Shown: piece after piece, positions 47,031 through 56,482 of the stretch | Layout of the letters: each line of letters begins with the position of its first letter | How positions within the stretch are numbered: position 1 is the first letter of the stretch | Assembly (NCBI RefSeq): GCF_014698505.1 | Contig: NZ_JACJTD010000013.1 | Coordinates: 106,015-170,014 of the forward strand | Length of the DNA stretch: 64,000 nucleotides | Origin: Nostoc foliaceum FACHB-393 | GTDB taxonomy: Bacteria; Cyanobacteriota; Cyanobacteriia; Cyanobacteriales; Nostocaceae | Direction: 5' to 3' | Made by a program: the position numbers and the translations under genes | The notes under the pieces: model-generated | The model's database searches: none | What the model was told of the DNA's origin: nothing | What the model saw: only the letters and a program-made list of their open reading frames with translations

Positions 47031-48092
47031 ATGCTGCTATTTGAAACTGTTAGAGAAATGGGTCACGAACAAGTTCTCTTTTGTCATGGGAAAAATCCCG
47101 AAATTAAGGCAATTATTGCTATCCATGACACGACATTGGGCCCAGCGATGGGAGCTACAAGAATCTTGCCTTATGTCAACGAAGAAGCTGCTTTAAAAGA
47201 TGCGCTTCGTTTGAGTCGAGGGATGACCTATAAAGCTGCCTGTGCAAACATTCCGGCTGGTGGCGGAAAGGCAGTCATTATTGCTAATCCTGAAAATAAA
47301 ACAGATGATCTGTTGAGAGCTTATGGACGTTTTGTTGATAGCCTGAATGGACGTTTTATTACCGGACAAGATGTTAATATTACTCCTGACGATGTACGCA
47401 CAATCAGTCAAGAAACTAAACATGTTGTTGGGGTATCAGAAAAATCTGGTGGGCCTGCTCCCATAACATCATTAGGAGTTTTTCTCGGAATTAAAGCTGC
47501 TGTAGAGTCTCGTTGGCAGAGCAAAAGACTTGATGGCATGAAAGTTGCAGTTCAAGGCTTAGGAAATGTAGGTAAAAACCTCTGCCGTCACTTACACGAG
47601 CATGATGTCAAGCTTTTTGTTAGCGATGTAGATCCAGCCAAAACGGAAGAAGCAAAACGGCTTTTTGGCGCAACTGTTGTAGAGCCAACCGAAATTTACG
47701 CTCTTGATGTAGATATATTTTCTCCTTGTGCTTTAGGAGGAATTCTTAATAGTCATACAATTCCTTTTCTACAAGCTTCTATTATTGCTGGTGCAGCTAA
47801 TAATCAATTGGAGAATGAGCAACTCCATAGCCAAATGCTTACAAAAAAAGGAATTCTTTACAGCCCTGATTATGTAATTAATGCCGGAGGGCTAATCAAT
47901 GTTTACAACGAAATGATTGGCTATGACGAAGAAAAAGCTTTCAAGCAAGTGCATAACATTTATGACACCCTACTAGCAATTTTTGATATTGCTAAACAGC
48001 AGGAAGTTACTACCAACGATGCTGCCAAACGATTAGCAGAAGACCGGATTCAGAATGGGAAACGAAGCAAGACCAAAGCGATCGCAGCTTAA
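47031..48092 (+). CDS. scyB: ScyB, tryptophan dehydrogenase (leucine dehydrogenase-like)
   Basis: 353 aa, Glu/Leu/Phe/Val dehydrogenase family. It oxidatively deaminates L-tryptophan to indole-3-pyruvate with NAD+. The catalytic Lys region reads KAACANIPAGGGKAVII and the NAD-binding motif is VAVQGLGNVGKNLC. An acidic residue after the second strand (VSDVD) favours NAD. GAGAGG lies upstream of ATG 47031. Followed 25 bp later by scyC. Confidence 0.93.
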   Translation: MLLFETVREMGHEQVLFCHGKNPEIKAIIAIHDTTLGPAMGATRILPYVNEEAALKDALRLSRGMTYKAACANIPAGGGKAVIIANPENKTDDLLRAYGRFVDSLNGRFITGQDVNITPDDVRTISQETKHVVGVSEKSGGPAPITSLGVFLGIKAAVESRWQSKRLDGMKVAVQGLGNVGKNLCRHLHEHDVKLFVSDVDPAKTEEAKRLFGATVVEPTEIYALDVDIFSPCALGGILNSHTIPFLQASIIAGAANNQLENEQLHSQMLTKKGILYSPDYVINAGGLINVYNEMIGYDEEKAFKQVHNIYDTLLAIFDIAKQQEVTTNDAAKRLAEDRIQNGKRSKTKAIAA

Positions 48093-48117
48093 TTGTTATT
48101 AACTTAAGGAGTAAAAA

Positions 48118-49089
48118 GTGGAAAAAAATACCTTTGCAACATCAGCTTACATTGCTACTTCACCAGAGAGCGCCTTTAACTACCTTTGTAGTTTAAAGAA
48201 CTTAGACGAATGGACGCTTTATAGCCGGATGAAAGAGCAAATTGACGAAGATACCTGGCTCGGAACTGCATCCGGTTATCACAAAAATCTCTATTATCAC
48301 GTTAAAAAACTAGAAAACCCGCTTTTCTACGGCATTGAGTGGCACTGCGGTTTAGAGTATCAGAAATATTTTCAGGTTTACCCTGTTTTGCTGTTTCCTA
48401 CCGACTACATTGAGCCGGGGACAGATGAAAAAGGTGTGTACTTTCACTGGTTGAGCTTTGTCGATCCGAAACGGCAGACTCAGATGATTATGCAGGGAAT
48501 TCATACAGTCCACACTTCCGAATGTCGTTCTCTCAAAGGTAACTTGGAACGGAAGGCTGGTCTTACCGCAGCAGCAAAAGGACGGCACTTTATCGATACT
48601 GACACCATTTATGTTGATGCCCCTATTGAAATCGGCATTGAATACTTAAAGGATTTACAAAACATAGATGAGTGGGCACATTTACTGCGACCAAATGGTG
48701 ATATTACTTCTGAATCAGGTGAATTCAAAGATGAATATGACCAGAAAGTAAAAGTTTCTGTGCGAGTTCATAGTCTAAGTAAATACTACTTGCTTGAACA
48801 AGAACACTTTTATCCAGACTACGAATATTATCAGCGTTCTGTAGCGTTACTTATCCCAACCGCTTACGCTTTTGCTGATCCCGAAGCTTCTGGTTTTATC
48901 TTGCATAGAATCACATTCTGGAAAACAGATGGAACTGTCACCCACGGCAAACTTCAGATTGAAGACTTTGGGGCTGAGAGCATGAACATCAAACGTTTGC
49001 TCGAAGCCAAAGCTGGCAATCTCAAATCATTTGATCGGGGAATGAGCTATTTGCCAAAAAATCAAGAACCACTAGTCACTAGTCATTAG
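48118..49089 (+). CDS. scyC: ScyC, cyclase of scytonemin biosynthesis
   Basis: 323 aa. ScyC cyclises and decarboxylates the ScyA product to the tricyclic ketone core of scytonemin. The sequence shows two similar START/SRPBCC-like halves (each beginning near AYIATSPESAFNYL and YVDAPIEIGIEYL), so it looks like an internal duplication. The start is GTG at 48118 with AAGGAG 9 bp upstream. The last residues (LVTSH and the stop) come from a run of ATTAGTC-type heptamers that continues to about 49110. Confidence 0.92.
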   Translation: MEKNTFATSAYIATSPESAFNYLCSLKNLDEWTLYSRMKEQIDEDTWLGTASGYHKNLYYHVKKLENPLFYGIEWHCGLEYQKYFQVYPVLLFPTDYIEPGTDEKGVYFHWLSFVDPKRQTQMIMQGIHTVHTSECRSLKGNLERKAGLTAAAKGRHFIDTDTIYVDAPIEIGIEYLKDLQNIDEWAHLLRPNGDITSESGEFKDEYDQKVKVSVRVHSLSKYYLLEQEHFYPDYEYYQRSVALLIPTAYAFADPEASGFILHRITFWKTDGTVTHGKLQIEDFGAESMNIKRLLEAKAGNLKSFDRGMSYLPKNQEPLVTSH

Positions 49090-49115
49090 TCATTAGTCAT
49101 TGGTCATTGATTATT
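49077..49115. repeat. ATTAGTC heptamer repeat after scyC
   Basis: About five copies of a 7-bp unit (ATTAGTC/ATTGGTC) run from the end of scyC into the gap before scyD. The unit supplies the scyC stop codon. Confidence 0.8.
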
Positions 49116-49166
49116 AGTCAACTAACAAAGGACAATAGGCAATGGACAAATGACAAAGGACATACC

Positions 49167-50474
49167 ATGAAACTCAAACAACTTACTATTACTTGCCTCA
49201 CCTTTTGTGTTACTGCTTTTTCTGGAATGAAAGCTGCCTCAGCTGCTTCATTTTCGGTAATCGCTGATGGTCTATATAATGCCGGTGGTCTGAGCTTTGG
49301 CCCTGATGGTAATCTCTATGTTACAGAGGCGGGAATAGGGGGAAGTGGAGCTTGTGTTCCACCAGCAAGTGGTCAAGGCGATGCTTTATGCTATGGCAAA
49401 AGTGGCGCAGTTACCAAAATTGAGAATGGTAAGACCGAGCGGATACTTACAGGACTTCCTTCCTTAGCATTACCAAATGGTACTGGAGCCGGTGGCCCTC
49501 GTGATATTCAATTTGATGCTAAAGGTAAACCTTATGTTCTGATTGGGTATGGGGCTAATCCAGTCTTTCGCGATCGCAATTTAGGTTACACTGACCTCGG
49601 TAAAATCATCGCTCCAGACTTTAATACCAATTCCTGGACGAGTGTTGCTGATATAGCTAACTATGAACTCGCCAACAATCCCGATGGTGGTGATGTCAGT
49701 AGCAATCCCTTGGGTTTTGTAATAGATGGCAATAATTTAGTTGCGGTTGATGCAGGTGCAAACACATTACTAAGTGTTAATACTGAAAACAATGATGTGC
49801 AGGCGATAGTTGCGTTTCCCCAAGACATATTGACTAATCCAGTCTTTCCACCTTCAGGCACTCCACCCACTGAACCGTCACAGGTGCCATCTCAAGGTGA
49901 ACCACCTCAATCGCAGTTTGCAGCTCAAGCAGTCCCCTCAAGTGTGGCAAAAGGGCTTGATGGTGCTTATTATGTCAGCCAATTTACAGGTTTTCCCTTC
50001 CCTGAAGGTGGGGCAAAAATCTATCGAGTTGGCGCTGATGGCTTACCAACAGTCTTCGCCGATGGTTTTACTCAACTCACAGACTTGGAATTTGATACTG
50101 AGGGCAATTTGTATGCTTTGCAGTACGCAAATCAGTCAGCCTGGAAGGGTAATTTTGATGGTTCTGTAATCAAAATAGCTACCGATGGGACACGCACAAC
50201 TCTTCTGAGTGGCAATGGATTAGAGTCGCCTAGCGCCCTCACAATTGGTTCTGACGGTGCAGTATACGTCACAAACCGAGGCGATCGCCCAGGACAAGGA
50301 CAAGTTCTCAGAATTGAGAATACCAAATCCGTCCCTGAACCCGATTCTGCTTTAGGCGTATTTGCGATCGGCGTTTTAGGCATTGCTTGGTTGCACAAGA
50401 AGAGAGCGTTGACCCCTTCCTTGATAAAAGTTTCCACAAACAAATTATTTAATTTTCAATGTCTAAAGGTATGA
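49167..50474 (+). CDS. scyD: ScyD, exported beta-propeller protein with PEP-CTERM
   Basis: About 435 aa. The start ATG 49167 gives a signal peptide MKLKQLTITCLTFCVTAFSG with a probable cut after ASA. The mature part has propeller-like repeats (GGLSFGPDGNLYVTEAGIGG, then GPRDIQFDAKG). Near the C-terminus is a PEP-CTERM sorting signal: VPEPDSALG, a hydrophobic stretch and then HKKR. It is a paralogue of ScyE next door, and the genes overlap by 16 bp. Predicted periplasmic; exact step in scytonemin maturation is not settled. Confidence 0.9.
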   Translation: MKLKQLTITCLTFCVTAFSGMKAASAASFSVIADGLYNAGGLSFGPDGNLYVTEAGIGGSGACVPPASGQGDALCYGKSGAVTKIENGKTERILTGLPSLALPNGTGAGGPRDIQFDAKGKPYVLIGYGANPVFRDRNLGYTDLGKIIAPDFNTNSWTSVADIANYELANNPDGGDVSSNPLGFVIDGNNLVAVDAGANTLLSVNTENNDVQAIVAFPQDILTNPVFPPSGTPPTEPSQVPSQGEPPQSQFAAQAVPSSVAKGLDGAYYVSQFTGFPFPEGGAKIYRVGADGLPTVFADGFTQLTDLEFDTEGNLYALQYANQSAWKGNFDGSVIKIATDGTRTTLLSGNGLESPSALTIGSDGAVYVTNRGDRPGQGQVLRIENTKSVPEPDSALGVFAIGVLGIAWLHKKRALTPSLIKVSTNKLFNFQCLKV

Positions 50475-51856
50475 AACTCAAGTCATTTGTTCTTACATCT
50501 GTAACATTTTGTTTTGCTGCTATTTGTGGAACACCATCTGTACAAGCTGCAACACTAACGACAATTGTCGATGGAATTAGTAATGCACGGGGTGTTAGCT
50601 TTGGCCCTGACGGAACACTTTACGTAGCAGAGCCAGGTATCGGAGGTAACGGAAATTGCCAACCATCTCCGAGTACGCTGTTTCAGCCTATCTGTGCTGG
50701 TAATAGTGGTTCCCTGGTCAAAGTTACACCAGGTGGTGAGCCACAGCGCATCCTCACTAACTTTCAATCTATAGCAGAACAACCTAGTGGCAACCAAGGC
50801 GCTGGTATTCAAGACGTACAATTCGACTCTCAGGGGAATGCTTATCTTCTAACTGGGTTTGCTGGTTATCCAGGAAATCGTGATCTAGAATCACTTAACC
50901 TTGGTGCTAATTTCCCTATCCCAGAGCAGCAACTTGTTACTTTCCCGCCATCCACACCAGATAAAGTACTAAATACCCCGCTTTTAGCACAACTTTTCAA
51001 AGTTGACTTGGATACTGGGAAACTGGACAGCATTTTCGACTTCGGCAAGTATGAAATTACTAATAACCCAGACGGTGGGGATGTAGTTACCAATCCCTTT
51101 GATTTGACCGTTAGTGGTGATACTGCTTATGTGGTTGATGGGGGTGGAAACACCGCCTACAAAATCAAACTTGACGGAAGTGAGTCTGAGGCAATTGCAA
51201 TTCCCAAGAAAGTCCTTAGTGCCTCAACATTACCACCCCTTCCACCAGGACAAGAACTACCTCCAGGGTTAGTAGAGGTACTTCCAGGAGGAAACATCGC
51301 AATTCAATCAGTACCGACAGGTGGCACAATTGGCCCCGATGGAGCCTTGTACGTTGCTGAATATTCAGGTTTTCCATATCCAGAAGGTGAATCGCGGATC
51401 TTCCGCATCGGCGAAGATGGCAACCCAGAGGTTTTTCTGGATGGGTTTACACAAATCACTGACTTAACCTTTGATGAACAAGGAAATTTACTAGTCTTGC
51501 AGTTCGGCGACGAGTCTCAATTACAGGGTGACTTGCGGTTCCTTCCCGGTTCTTTGATCCAAGTTGCTCCAGATTTGACTCGCACAACGCTGGTTGCTGC
51601 CGGTGAAGGGCTGGAATCGTCTGCTGGAATCGATATTGGCCCTGACGGAAATATATACATCACCAAGCGCGGTGTTGGCCCAGAACTTGGGTCGGTTGTT
51701 CGGGTAGATGGTGTCGTTAGAGAAAGAGTCCCCGAACCTACTTCAATATTTGGCTTATTAGCACTTGGTAGTGTAGGTGCAACTGCTGCGATCGGCAAGC
51801 GCAAACGTCAAGAAAAGTTGGGTGAAGAGTTGCTAGCCAAAGCAGAGACAGTCTAA
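50459..51856 (+). CDS. scyE: ScyE, exported beta-propeller protein with PEP-CTERM
   Basis: About 465 aa, a paralogue of ScyD (ISNARGVSFGPDGTLYVAEP against LYNAGGLSFGPDGNLYVTEA). Signal peptide MKLKSFVLTSVTFCFAAICG with SVQA before the cut. The C-terminus has VPEPTSIFG, a hydrophobic helix and a basic tail KRKRQEK. ATG 50459 overlaps the end of scyD; ATG 50471 is an alternative. Tandem duplication of scyD/scyE is evident. Predicted to work outside the cytoplasm in the later oxidation or dimerisation steps. Confidence 0.9.
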   Translation: MSKGMKLKSFVLTSVTFCFAAICGTPSVQAATLTTIVDGISNARGVSFGPDGTLYVAEPGIGGNGNCQPSPSTLFQPICAGNSGSLVKVTPGGEPQRILTNFQSIAEQPSGNQGAGIQDVQFDSQGNAYLLTGFAGYPGNRDLESLNLGANFPIPEQQLVTFPPSTPDKVLNTPLLAQLFKVDLDTGKLDSIFDFGKYEITNNPDGGDVVTNPFDLTVSGDTAYVVDGGGNTAYKIKLDGSESEAIAIPKKVLSASTLPPLPPGQELPPGLVEVLPGGNIAIQSVPTGGTIGPDGALYVAEYSGFPYPEGESRIFRIGEDGNPEVFLDGFTQITDLTFDEQGNLLVLQFGDESQLQGDLRFLPGSLIQVAPDLTRTTLVAAGEGLESSAGIDIGPDGNIYITKRGVGPELGSVVRVDGVVRERVPEPTSIFGLLALGSVGATAAIGKRKRQEKLGEELLAKAETV

Positions 51857-51904
51857 TTCCTCCTCATTACCTGGCTCAGTCAGTCAGGTCATGGTTACAG
51901 AATA

Positions 51905-51987
51905 GGCTGCTGCCTCACACAGAAAGTTGCATTTCAAACAAGAGGCAGCAGCCCGAATTTTAGGGTTCCCAAACTGGGACTGGGAAC
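51905..51987. terminator. Two hairpins between scyE and scyF
   Basis: A 12-bp perfect inverted repeat GGCTGCTGCCTC (51905-51916) and GAGGCAGCAGCC (51942-51953), then a 7-bp stem GTTCCCA/TGGGAAC (51965-51971/51981-51987). Neither has a classic T-tail beyond ATTTT. They may attenuate or protect the transcript rather than stop it, because scyF continues the operon. Confidence 0.55.
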
Positions 51988-52037
51988 GAAATTAGTCTAG
52001 GAAAGAGTATAACTCATACAACCAGGACTTCAAACTC

Positions 52038-53234
52038 ATGGGATTAGTCAAAAATTTGTCACTTGCTATTCTCGGTACCGGATTCACCGTGTTGGCAACA
52101 GCGGCCCAAGCCAAGGCTGTAACATTAACTTACGACAGAAGTATTGGTAGCCCCGGCTTCGGCCCTGGAGAACTGTTTGTACCCCAAGGGATAGCAGTGG
52201 ATAGCCAAGGGAATACCCTCATAGCTAACGGACGCGGTGTTAACCCGGATGGTACTCCTAACTACAACCTCGGTAACAAAATTGAAAAATTTAGTCCAAC
52301 CGGTCAGTATATTGGAGCAATTGGCTCCGGCGGCACAGGACCTGGGCAGTTTGACGAGCCAACAACTGTAGACTTTAATCCCGTAACAGGGGATCTGTAT
52401 TCAGGTGATGTTTACAACAACCGCATCAATCAATTCGATCCTCAGGGTAACTTTATTAGATCCTTTGCAAACGGAGATTTTACCCCTCGCGTAAATGATA
52501 GGATTTTCTTTGGACCATCTGGTCTAACATTTGACAAAACTGGCAACGTTTACGTAGGTGATTTTAACGGCGAAAGAATCCTTAAATTCACACCAGACGG
52601 ACAGCCAATTGGTGTCATTGGTGGCAGTGTGGGCACTGCACCTGGGCAATTCCAAGGTGTCGCAGGTGTAAGAATTTCCCCAGTTAGTGGAAATATCTTT
52701 GTAGCTGACCAGTATAACAACCGCGTTCAAGTACTCGATCCAAATGGTAATCCTCTGTTGGCATTTGGTTCAGCAGGTAGCGGACCTGGACAGCTTCTTC
52801 AGCCAATTGGCATCGAAGTGGACGACCAAGAGAATATTTATGTAGCTGATTCTATCAATAGCCGCGTACAGGTATTCGATAAAAACGGTAACTTCTTGAC
52901 TTCCTTCGGTCAACCAGCCCTCGATGCATCAGGTAACCTTGTACCGCCTCCAGCATTAACTGGTCCTCCTTTTGGCGACCCCCTCGACCTCACTCCCGGC
53001 AGATTTAACTGGACGGGTGGTACAACCCTCAAAGATGACAAGCTGTATGTGGGCGATTTCTTCCAAGGTCGTGTCCAAGTGCTAAACATAGAGGGCAGAA
53101 AGCAAGTGCCGGAACCTAATTCAGCATTAGGTTTAGCATTGCTTGGACTTGGGGCTGCTACTATCACATTGCGAAAACGTGGGCAACAACAGTCGGTCTT
53201 CGGTTTACAGAAGGAACTGCAAAATAATTCCTAA
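52038..53234 (+). CDS. scyF: ScyF, exported NHL-repeat protein with PEP-CTERM
   Basis: 398 aa. The signal peptide MGLVKNLSLAILGTGFTVLA ends near QAKA. Several NHL repeats form a beta-propeller: GPGELFVPQGIAVDSQGN, GPGQFDEPTTVDFN and GPGQLLQPIGIEVDDQEN. PEP-CTERM tail: VPEPNSALG, hydrophobic helix, then RKRGQQ. Its place after scyE and its export signal fit a late, extracytoplasmic role in scytonemin formation. Confidence 0.9.
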   Translation: MGLVKNLSLAILGTGFTVLATAAQAKAVTLTYDRSIGSPGFGPGELFVPQGIAVDSQGNTLIANGRGVNPDGTPNYNLGNKIEKFSPTGQYIGAIGSGGTGPGQFDEPTTVDFNPVTGDLYSGDVYNNRINQFDPQGNFIRSFANGDFTPRVNDRIFFGPSGLTFDKTGNVYVGDFNGERILKFTPDGQPIGVIGGSVGTAPGQFQGVAGVRISPVSGNIFVADQYNNRVQVLDPNGNPLLAFGSAGSGPGQLLQPIGIEVDDQENIYVADSINSRVQVFDKNGNFLTSFGQPALDASGNLVPPPALTGPPFGDPLDLTPGRFNWTGGTTLKDDKLYVGDFFQGRVQVLNIEGRKQVPEPNSALGLALLGLGAATITLRKRGQQQSVFGLQKELQNNS

Positions 53235-53254
53235 TTCGTAATTAAAAAGTTTCT

Positions 53255-53330
53255 TAGGGTGCGTTATGCCCTTGGCTAGCGCACCATCTCAATAAACTCG
53301 GTGGCGTACTCTCGGCGGTAATACACCCTA
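53255..53330. terminator. Fold-back region after scyF
   Basis: Outer repeats TAGGGTG (53255-53261) and CACCCTA (53324-53330) enclose an inner GGTGCG/CGCACC pair (53258-53285). It looks like the GGGTGCGTTA-type repeats that follow many Nostoc genes and could end scyABCDEF transcription. Confidence 0.5.
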
Positions 53331-53429
53331 TAAAAATTTCAGGTTATTAAATCCGGAACTAGGGATATAAAAACTGGATAACACAATAAAGCCAACATGA
53401 TCAAGGTGCTTTCAGGACATTAAGAGTTC

Positions 53430-54719
53430 ATGCAAATTCTGATTTATTCATACAACTATCATCCAGAACCAATTGGTATTGCACCTTTGATGACTGAACT
53501 AGCAGAAGGGCTGGTGAAGCGAGGGCACCAAGTGCGGGTAATAACAGGTATGCCTAACTATCCTCAGCGTCAGATTTACGACGGGTATCGAGGTAAGTTA
53601 TACGTTACTGAACAAAAAAATGGTGTGACCATTCAGCGTAGTTACCTGCGGATTAAGTCTAAACCTAACCTTATAGATAGACTACTGCTAGAGTTGAGCT
53701 TTGTTTTTACAAGTTTGCCACAAGCGCTCAAGGGTGAGCGACCTGATGTAATTCTTTTAACAGTGCCGCCGTTACTAGTTTGTTTACCTGCAATCTTAAT
53801 AGGTTGGCTATACAACTGCCCAGTAGTGCTGAATGTGCAAGATATCCTTCCTGAAGCTGCCGTGCGTGTTGGGCTGATTAAAAATAAGTTGATGATTCAA
53901 GCTCTGGAAGCTTTAGAAAAATTTGCCTACCGAACTGCACATACCATTAGCGTGATTGCCGATGGTTTTGTAGATAATTTAATAAATAAAGGTGTACCTG
54001 CTAATAAAATTGCCTGCATTCCAAATTGGGTAAATCTAAATTTTATCCGCCCTTTACCGAAGGAGAATAACTCCTGGAGAGCTACCCATCAACTCGATGG
54101 TAAATTTGTAGTGCTTTATTCAGGTAATATTGCTCTGACGCAAGGTTTGGAGACAGTAATAGAAGCAGCATCGCGGTTGCGTCATATCAATGATATTGTC
54201 TTTGCGATCGCAGGTGAATCTCAAGCTCTCGAAAGGTTGCAAAAACATTGTCTTGCTTGTGGCGCAGATAACGTTTTGCTGCTACCGTTGCAACCGCGAG
54301 AAAAACTACCGCAAATGTTAGCAGCCGCAGATGTCGGGTTAATTGTCCAAAAAAGCAATGTAATTTCCTTCAACATGCCTTCTAAAATACCACTGCTGTT
54401 AGCCAGTGGTCGCCCAATTGTCGGTTCAGTTCCCGCCGCTGGTACTGCTGCCAAAGCTATCAAAGAAAGTGGTGGCGGCATTATCGTTGCGCCAGAGTCA
54501 GCAGATGCTTTGGCTGCGGCGGTGTTGGATTTATATAATCAGCCGGAATTAGCAGCACAATTAGGACGCAAAGGAAGAAAGTTTGCGGTAGAAAATTATT
54601 CCTTTGAGCAAGCGCTAGATCGGTATGAAGAACTATTTTCTGATGTAATTGCCAAAGAAGCAACAACTTTGGATATCTTGCCCGAATTGAGTTCTAAGGA
54701 ATCACTTGTTGATATTTGA
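53430..54719 (+). CDS. GT4 glycosyltransferase, WcaI-like
   Basis: 429 aa with GT-B fold. The N-terminus reads ILIYSYNYHPEPIGIAPLM and RVITGMPNYPQ, typical of WcaI-type transferases. The donor half has VVLYSGNIALTQGL and a C-terminal glycine-rich GRPIVGSVPAAGTAA. It follows scyF in the same place as NpR1270 of N. punctiforme. Its role in the scytonemin pathway is not known; it may make a glycosylated pigment or act in sheath polysaccharide. Confidence 0.85.
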   Translation: MQILIYSYNYHPEPIGIAPLMTELAEGLVKRGHQVRVITGMPNYPQRQIYDGYRGKLYVTEQKNGVTIQRSYLRIKSKPNLIDRLLLELSFVFTSLPQALKGERPDVILLTVPPLLVCLPAILIGWLYNCPVVLNVQDILPEAAVRVGLIKNKLMIQALEALEKFAYRTAHTISVIADGFVDNLINKGVPANKIACIPNWVNLNFIRPLPKENNSWRATHQLDGKFVVLYSGNIALTQGLETVIEAASRLRHINDIVFAIAGESQALERLQKHCLACGADNVLLLPLQPREKLPQMLAAADVGLIVQKSNVISFNMPSKIPLLLASGRPIVGSVPAAGTAAKAIKESGGGIIVAPESADALAAAVLDLYNQPELAAQLGRKGRKFAVENYSFEQALDRYEELFSDVIAKEATTLDILPELSSKESLVDI

Positions 54720-54733
54720 AAATTGGAAGAAAA

Positions 54734-55822
54734 ATGCCTTTGAAATCCTCTTATTCTGATCAGCTTAAAAAAACCGACGAAAGCTTAATCGCCCTACTGA
54801 GCGATCGCATATCATTATTAGCAGCATCAGAACAACCTTCTTTAGATGAACAACTGGCTGATGTCGCTCCCCTACTCGCTCAAGCTGGTATTCCTGAGTC
54901 GGTTTGGGCAGGTGTAATAAATAGTTGTCATGTCAGTCTAATTCCTAAATCTGCAATAAATCATGTCAGTCCCCGACAAGTTACCATCATCGGTGGACGC
55001 GGCAGGATGGGAAGATTATTTAAAGAGCAGCTTTCGCTAGTAGGTCACAATGTTAGCATTCTCGAACATGAAGATTGGGAGTATGCAGACCAACTATTAA
55101 GTCAAGCAGAATTAGTATTAGTCAGCGTTCCTATTGAACATACAGTTGATGTTATCAAGCGTGCAGCTAAGTACCTTACCCCAAATACAGCTTTGTGTGA
55201 CATAACGAGTATCAAAACTCAGCCAACTCAAGCAATGCTTGAATACCATTCCGGCCCAGTCATGGGTTTACATCCAATGTTTGGGCCAAATATCAAATCG
55301 TTTTTGGGACAAAAGGTGGTGGTATGTCCAGGCAGAAATGATAATTCATTTCAATGGCTATTAGATTTAATCAAAAGTAAAGGGGGAGAGTTAATTGTTT
55401 GCACGCCTGAAGAACATGATCAAATGATGGTAATTATTCAAGCAACGCAGCATTTCTGTAGATTTAGCTTGGGCGTTTTCTTAGCACAAGCAAGAGTGGA
55501 TATAGAGCAGAGTTTAACAATGTCAACTCCTAACTACCGTCAAGAAATTGACATTGTTAAACGTTTGTTTTCTCAAAATTCTAACTTATGTGTGGATATT
55601 ATGCTAGCTACAGAAGAAAGGTGTGATGCGATTAGCTTTTTAGCCAATACTTACAGCCGATTGGCAAAACTGGTAGTGGGGAAAGATAGAGACGCATTAA
55701 TTCAAGAATTTGAAAATACTCAAAGATTTTTTGAACAAAAAATTAACACTTTTCTACAACCTTTAAATACAACAGTCCAACGAGATTTTAAACCACAGAT
55801 GCACATAAATATTAGCCTTTGA
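54734..55822 (+). CDS. tyrA: TyrA-like prephenate dehydrogenase with degenerate mutase domain
   Basis: About 362 aa, laid out like E. coli T-protein. The first ~75 residues resemble an AroQ chorismate mutase helix (SDQLKKTDESLIALLSDRIS), but the Lys and the Asp-Arg of the active site that I know from E. coli are not present, so mutase activity is doubtful. The dehydrogenase has IIGGRGRMGRLF and the His motif GLHPMFGPN. It makes p-hydroxyphenylpyruvate, one of the two scytonemin precursors. ATG 54734 is supported by GGAAG upstream; TTG 54716 is an alternative. Confidence 0.88.
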   Translation: MPLKSSYSDQLKKTDESLIALLSDRISLLAASEQPSLDEQLADVAPLLAQAGIPESVWAGVINSCHVSLIPKSAINHVSPRQVTIIGGRGRMGRLFKEQLSLVGHNVSILEHEDWEYADQLLSQAELVLVSVPIEHTVDVIKRAAKYLTPNTALCDITSIKTQPTQAMLEYHSGPVMGLHPMFGPNIKSFLGQKVVVCPGRNDNSFQWLLDLIKSKGGELIVCTPEEHDQMMVIIQATQHFCRFSLGVFLAQARVDIEQSLTMSTPNYRQEIDIVKRLFSQNSNLCVDIMLATEERCDAISFLANTYSRLAKLVVGKDRDALIQEFENTQRFFEQKINTFLQPLNTTVQRDFKPQMHINISL

Positions 55823-55834
55823 AGAACAAAAACT

Positions 55835-56482
55835 ATGCTAATAGACATTTTTCACGATCCCGTTTGCCCCTGGTGCAGAATAGGAAAAAAGCATTTATTT
55901 GATGCACTAGCACAATGGCCAGAAAAAGAAGTAGATATCCACTGGCATCCTTTTATTCTCGATAATACTGTTCCTGCTGACGGGTACGAATTTCGCAGTT
56001 TTATGCTAAATAGAAAAGGACTAAAAGCGGAAGAATTACAATATCTGTTTGATTCTACGCAATATGCAGGTGAGGCGGCTGGAGTCAAGCTAGATTTTGA
56101 AAAAATCCGTTTGGCTGTCAATACTAAGCTTTCGCACCGTCTGATTGCACTTGCACCCGCAAAGGTAAAAAACGATGTCGTAGAAGCCATTTATAAAGCT
56201 TACTTTGAAGACGGTTTGAACATCGGAGATATTGATGTTCTTGTTGCCATAGGTAGATATTACCAAATGGATTCTAGGGAACTACGACTACAATTGAGTG
56301 ATGATGCTGCGGTTAAAGCCTTTGTGGCTGAATCAATATTTGCTCGGCCGCATGGTATCAATAGTGTGCCATTCTTCATCATCAATAATAAAGTCAAGAT
56401 AAATGGTTCTCATTCGGTAGAAATGTTCCTTCAAGCTTTTAATCGTGCCGCACTTATAGATATATCAGCAAAAATATGGTAG
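55835..56482 (+). CDS. dsbA: DsbA/FrnE-like thiol oxidoreductase
   Basis: 215 aa. CPWC active site (DPVCPWCRIG) and the cis-proline loop NSVPFFII. No signal peptide, so it is the cytoplasmic FrnE type, not a classic periplasmic DsbA. It may help disulfide handling or act as an isomerase. It overlaps aroB by 7 bp (ATGGTAG), showing translational coupling. The same gene sits in this place in N. punctiforme (NpR1268). Confidence 0.85.
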   Translation: MLIDIFHDPVCPWCRIGKKHLFDALAQWPEKEVDIHWHPFILDNTVPADGYEFRSFMLNRKGLKAEELQYLFDSTQYAGEAAGVKLDFEKIRLAVNTKLSHRLIALAPAKVKNDVVEAIYKAYFEDGLNIGDIDVLVAIGRYYQMDSRELRLQLSDDAAVKAFVAESIFARPHGINSVPFFIINNKVKINGSHSVEMFLQAFNRAALIDISAKIW

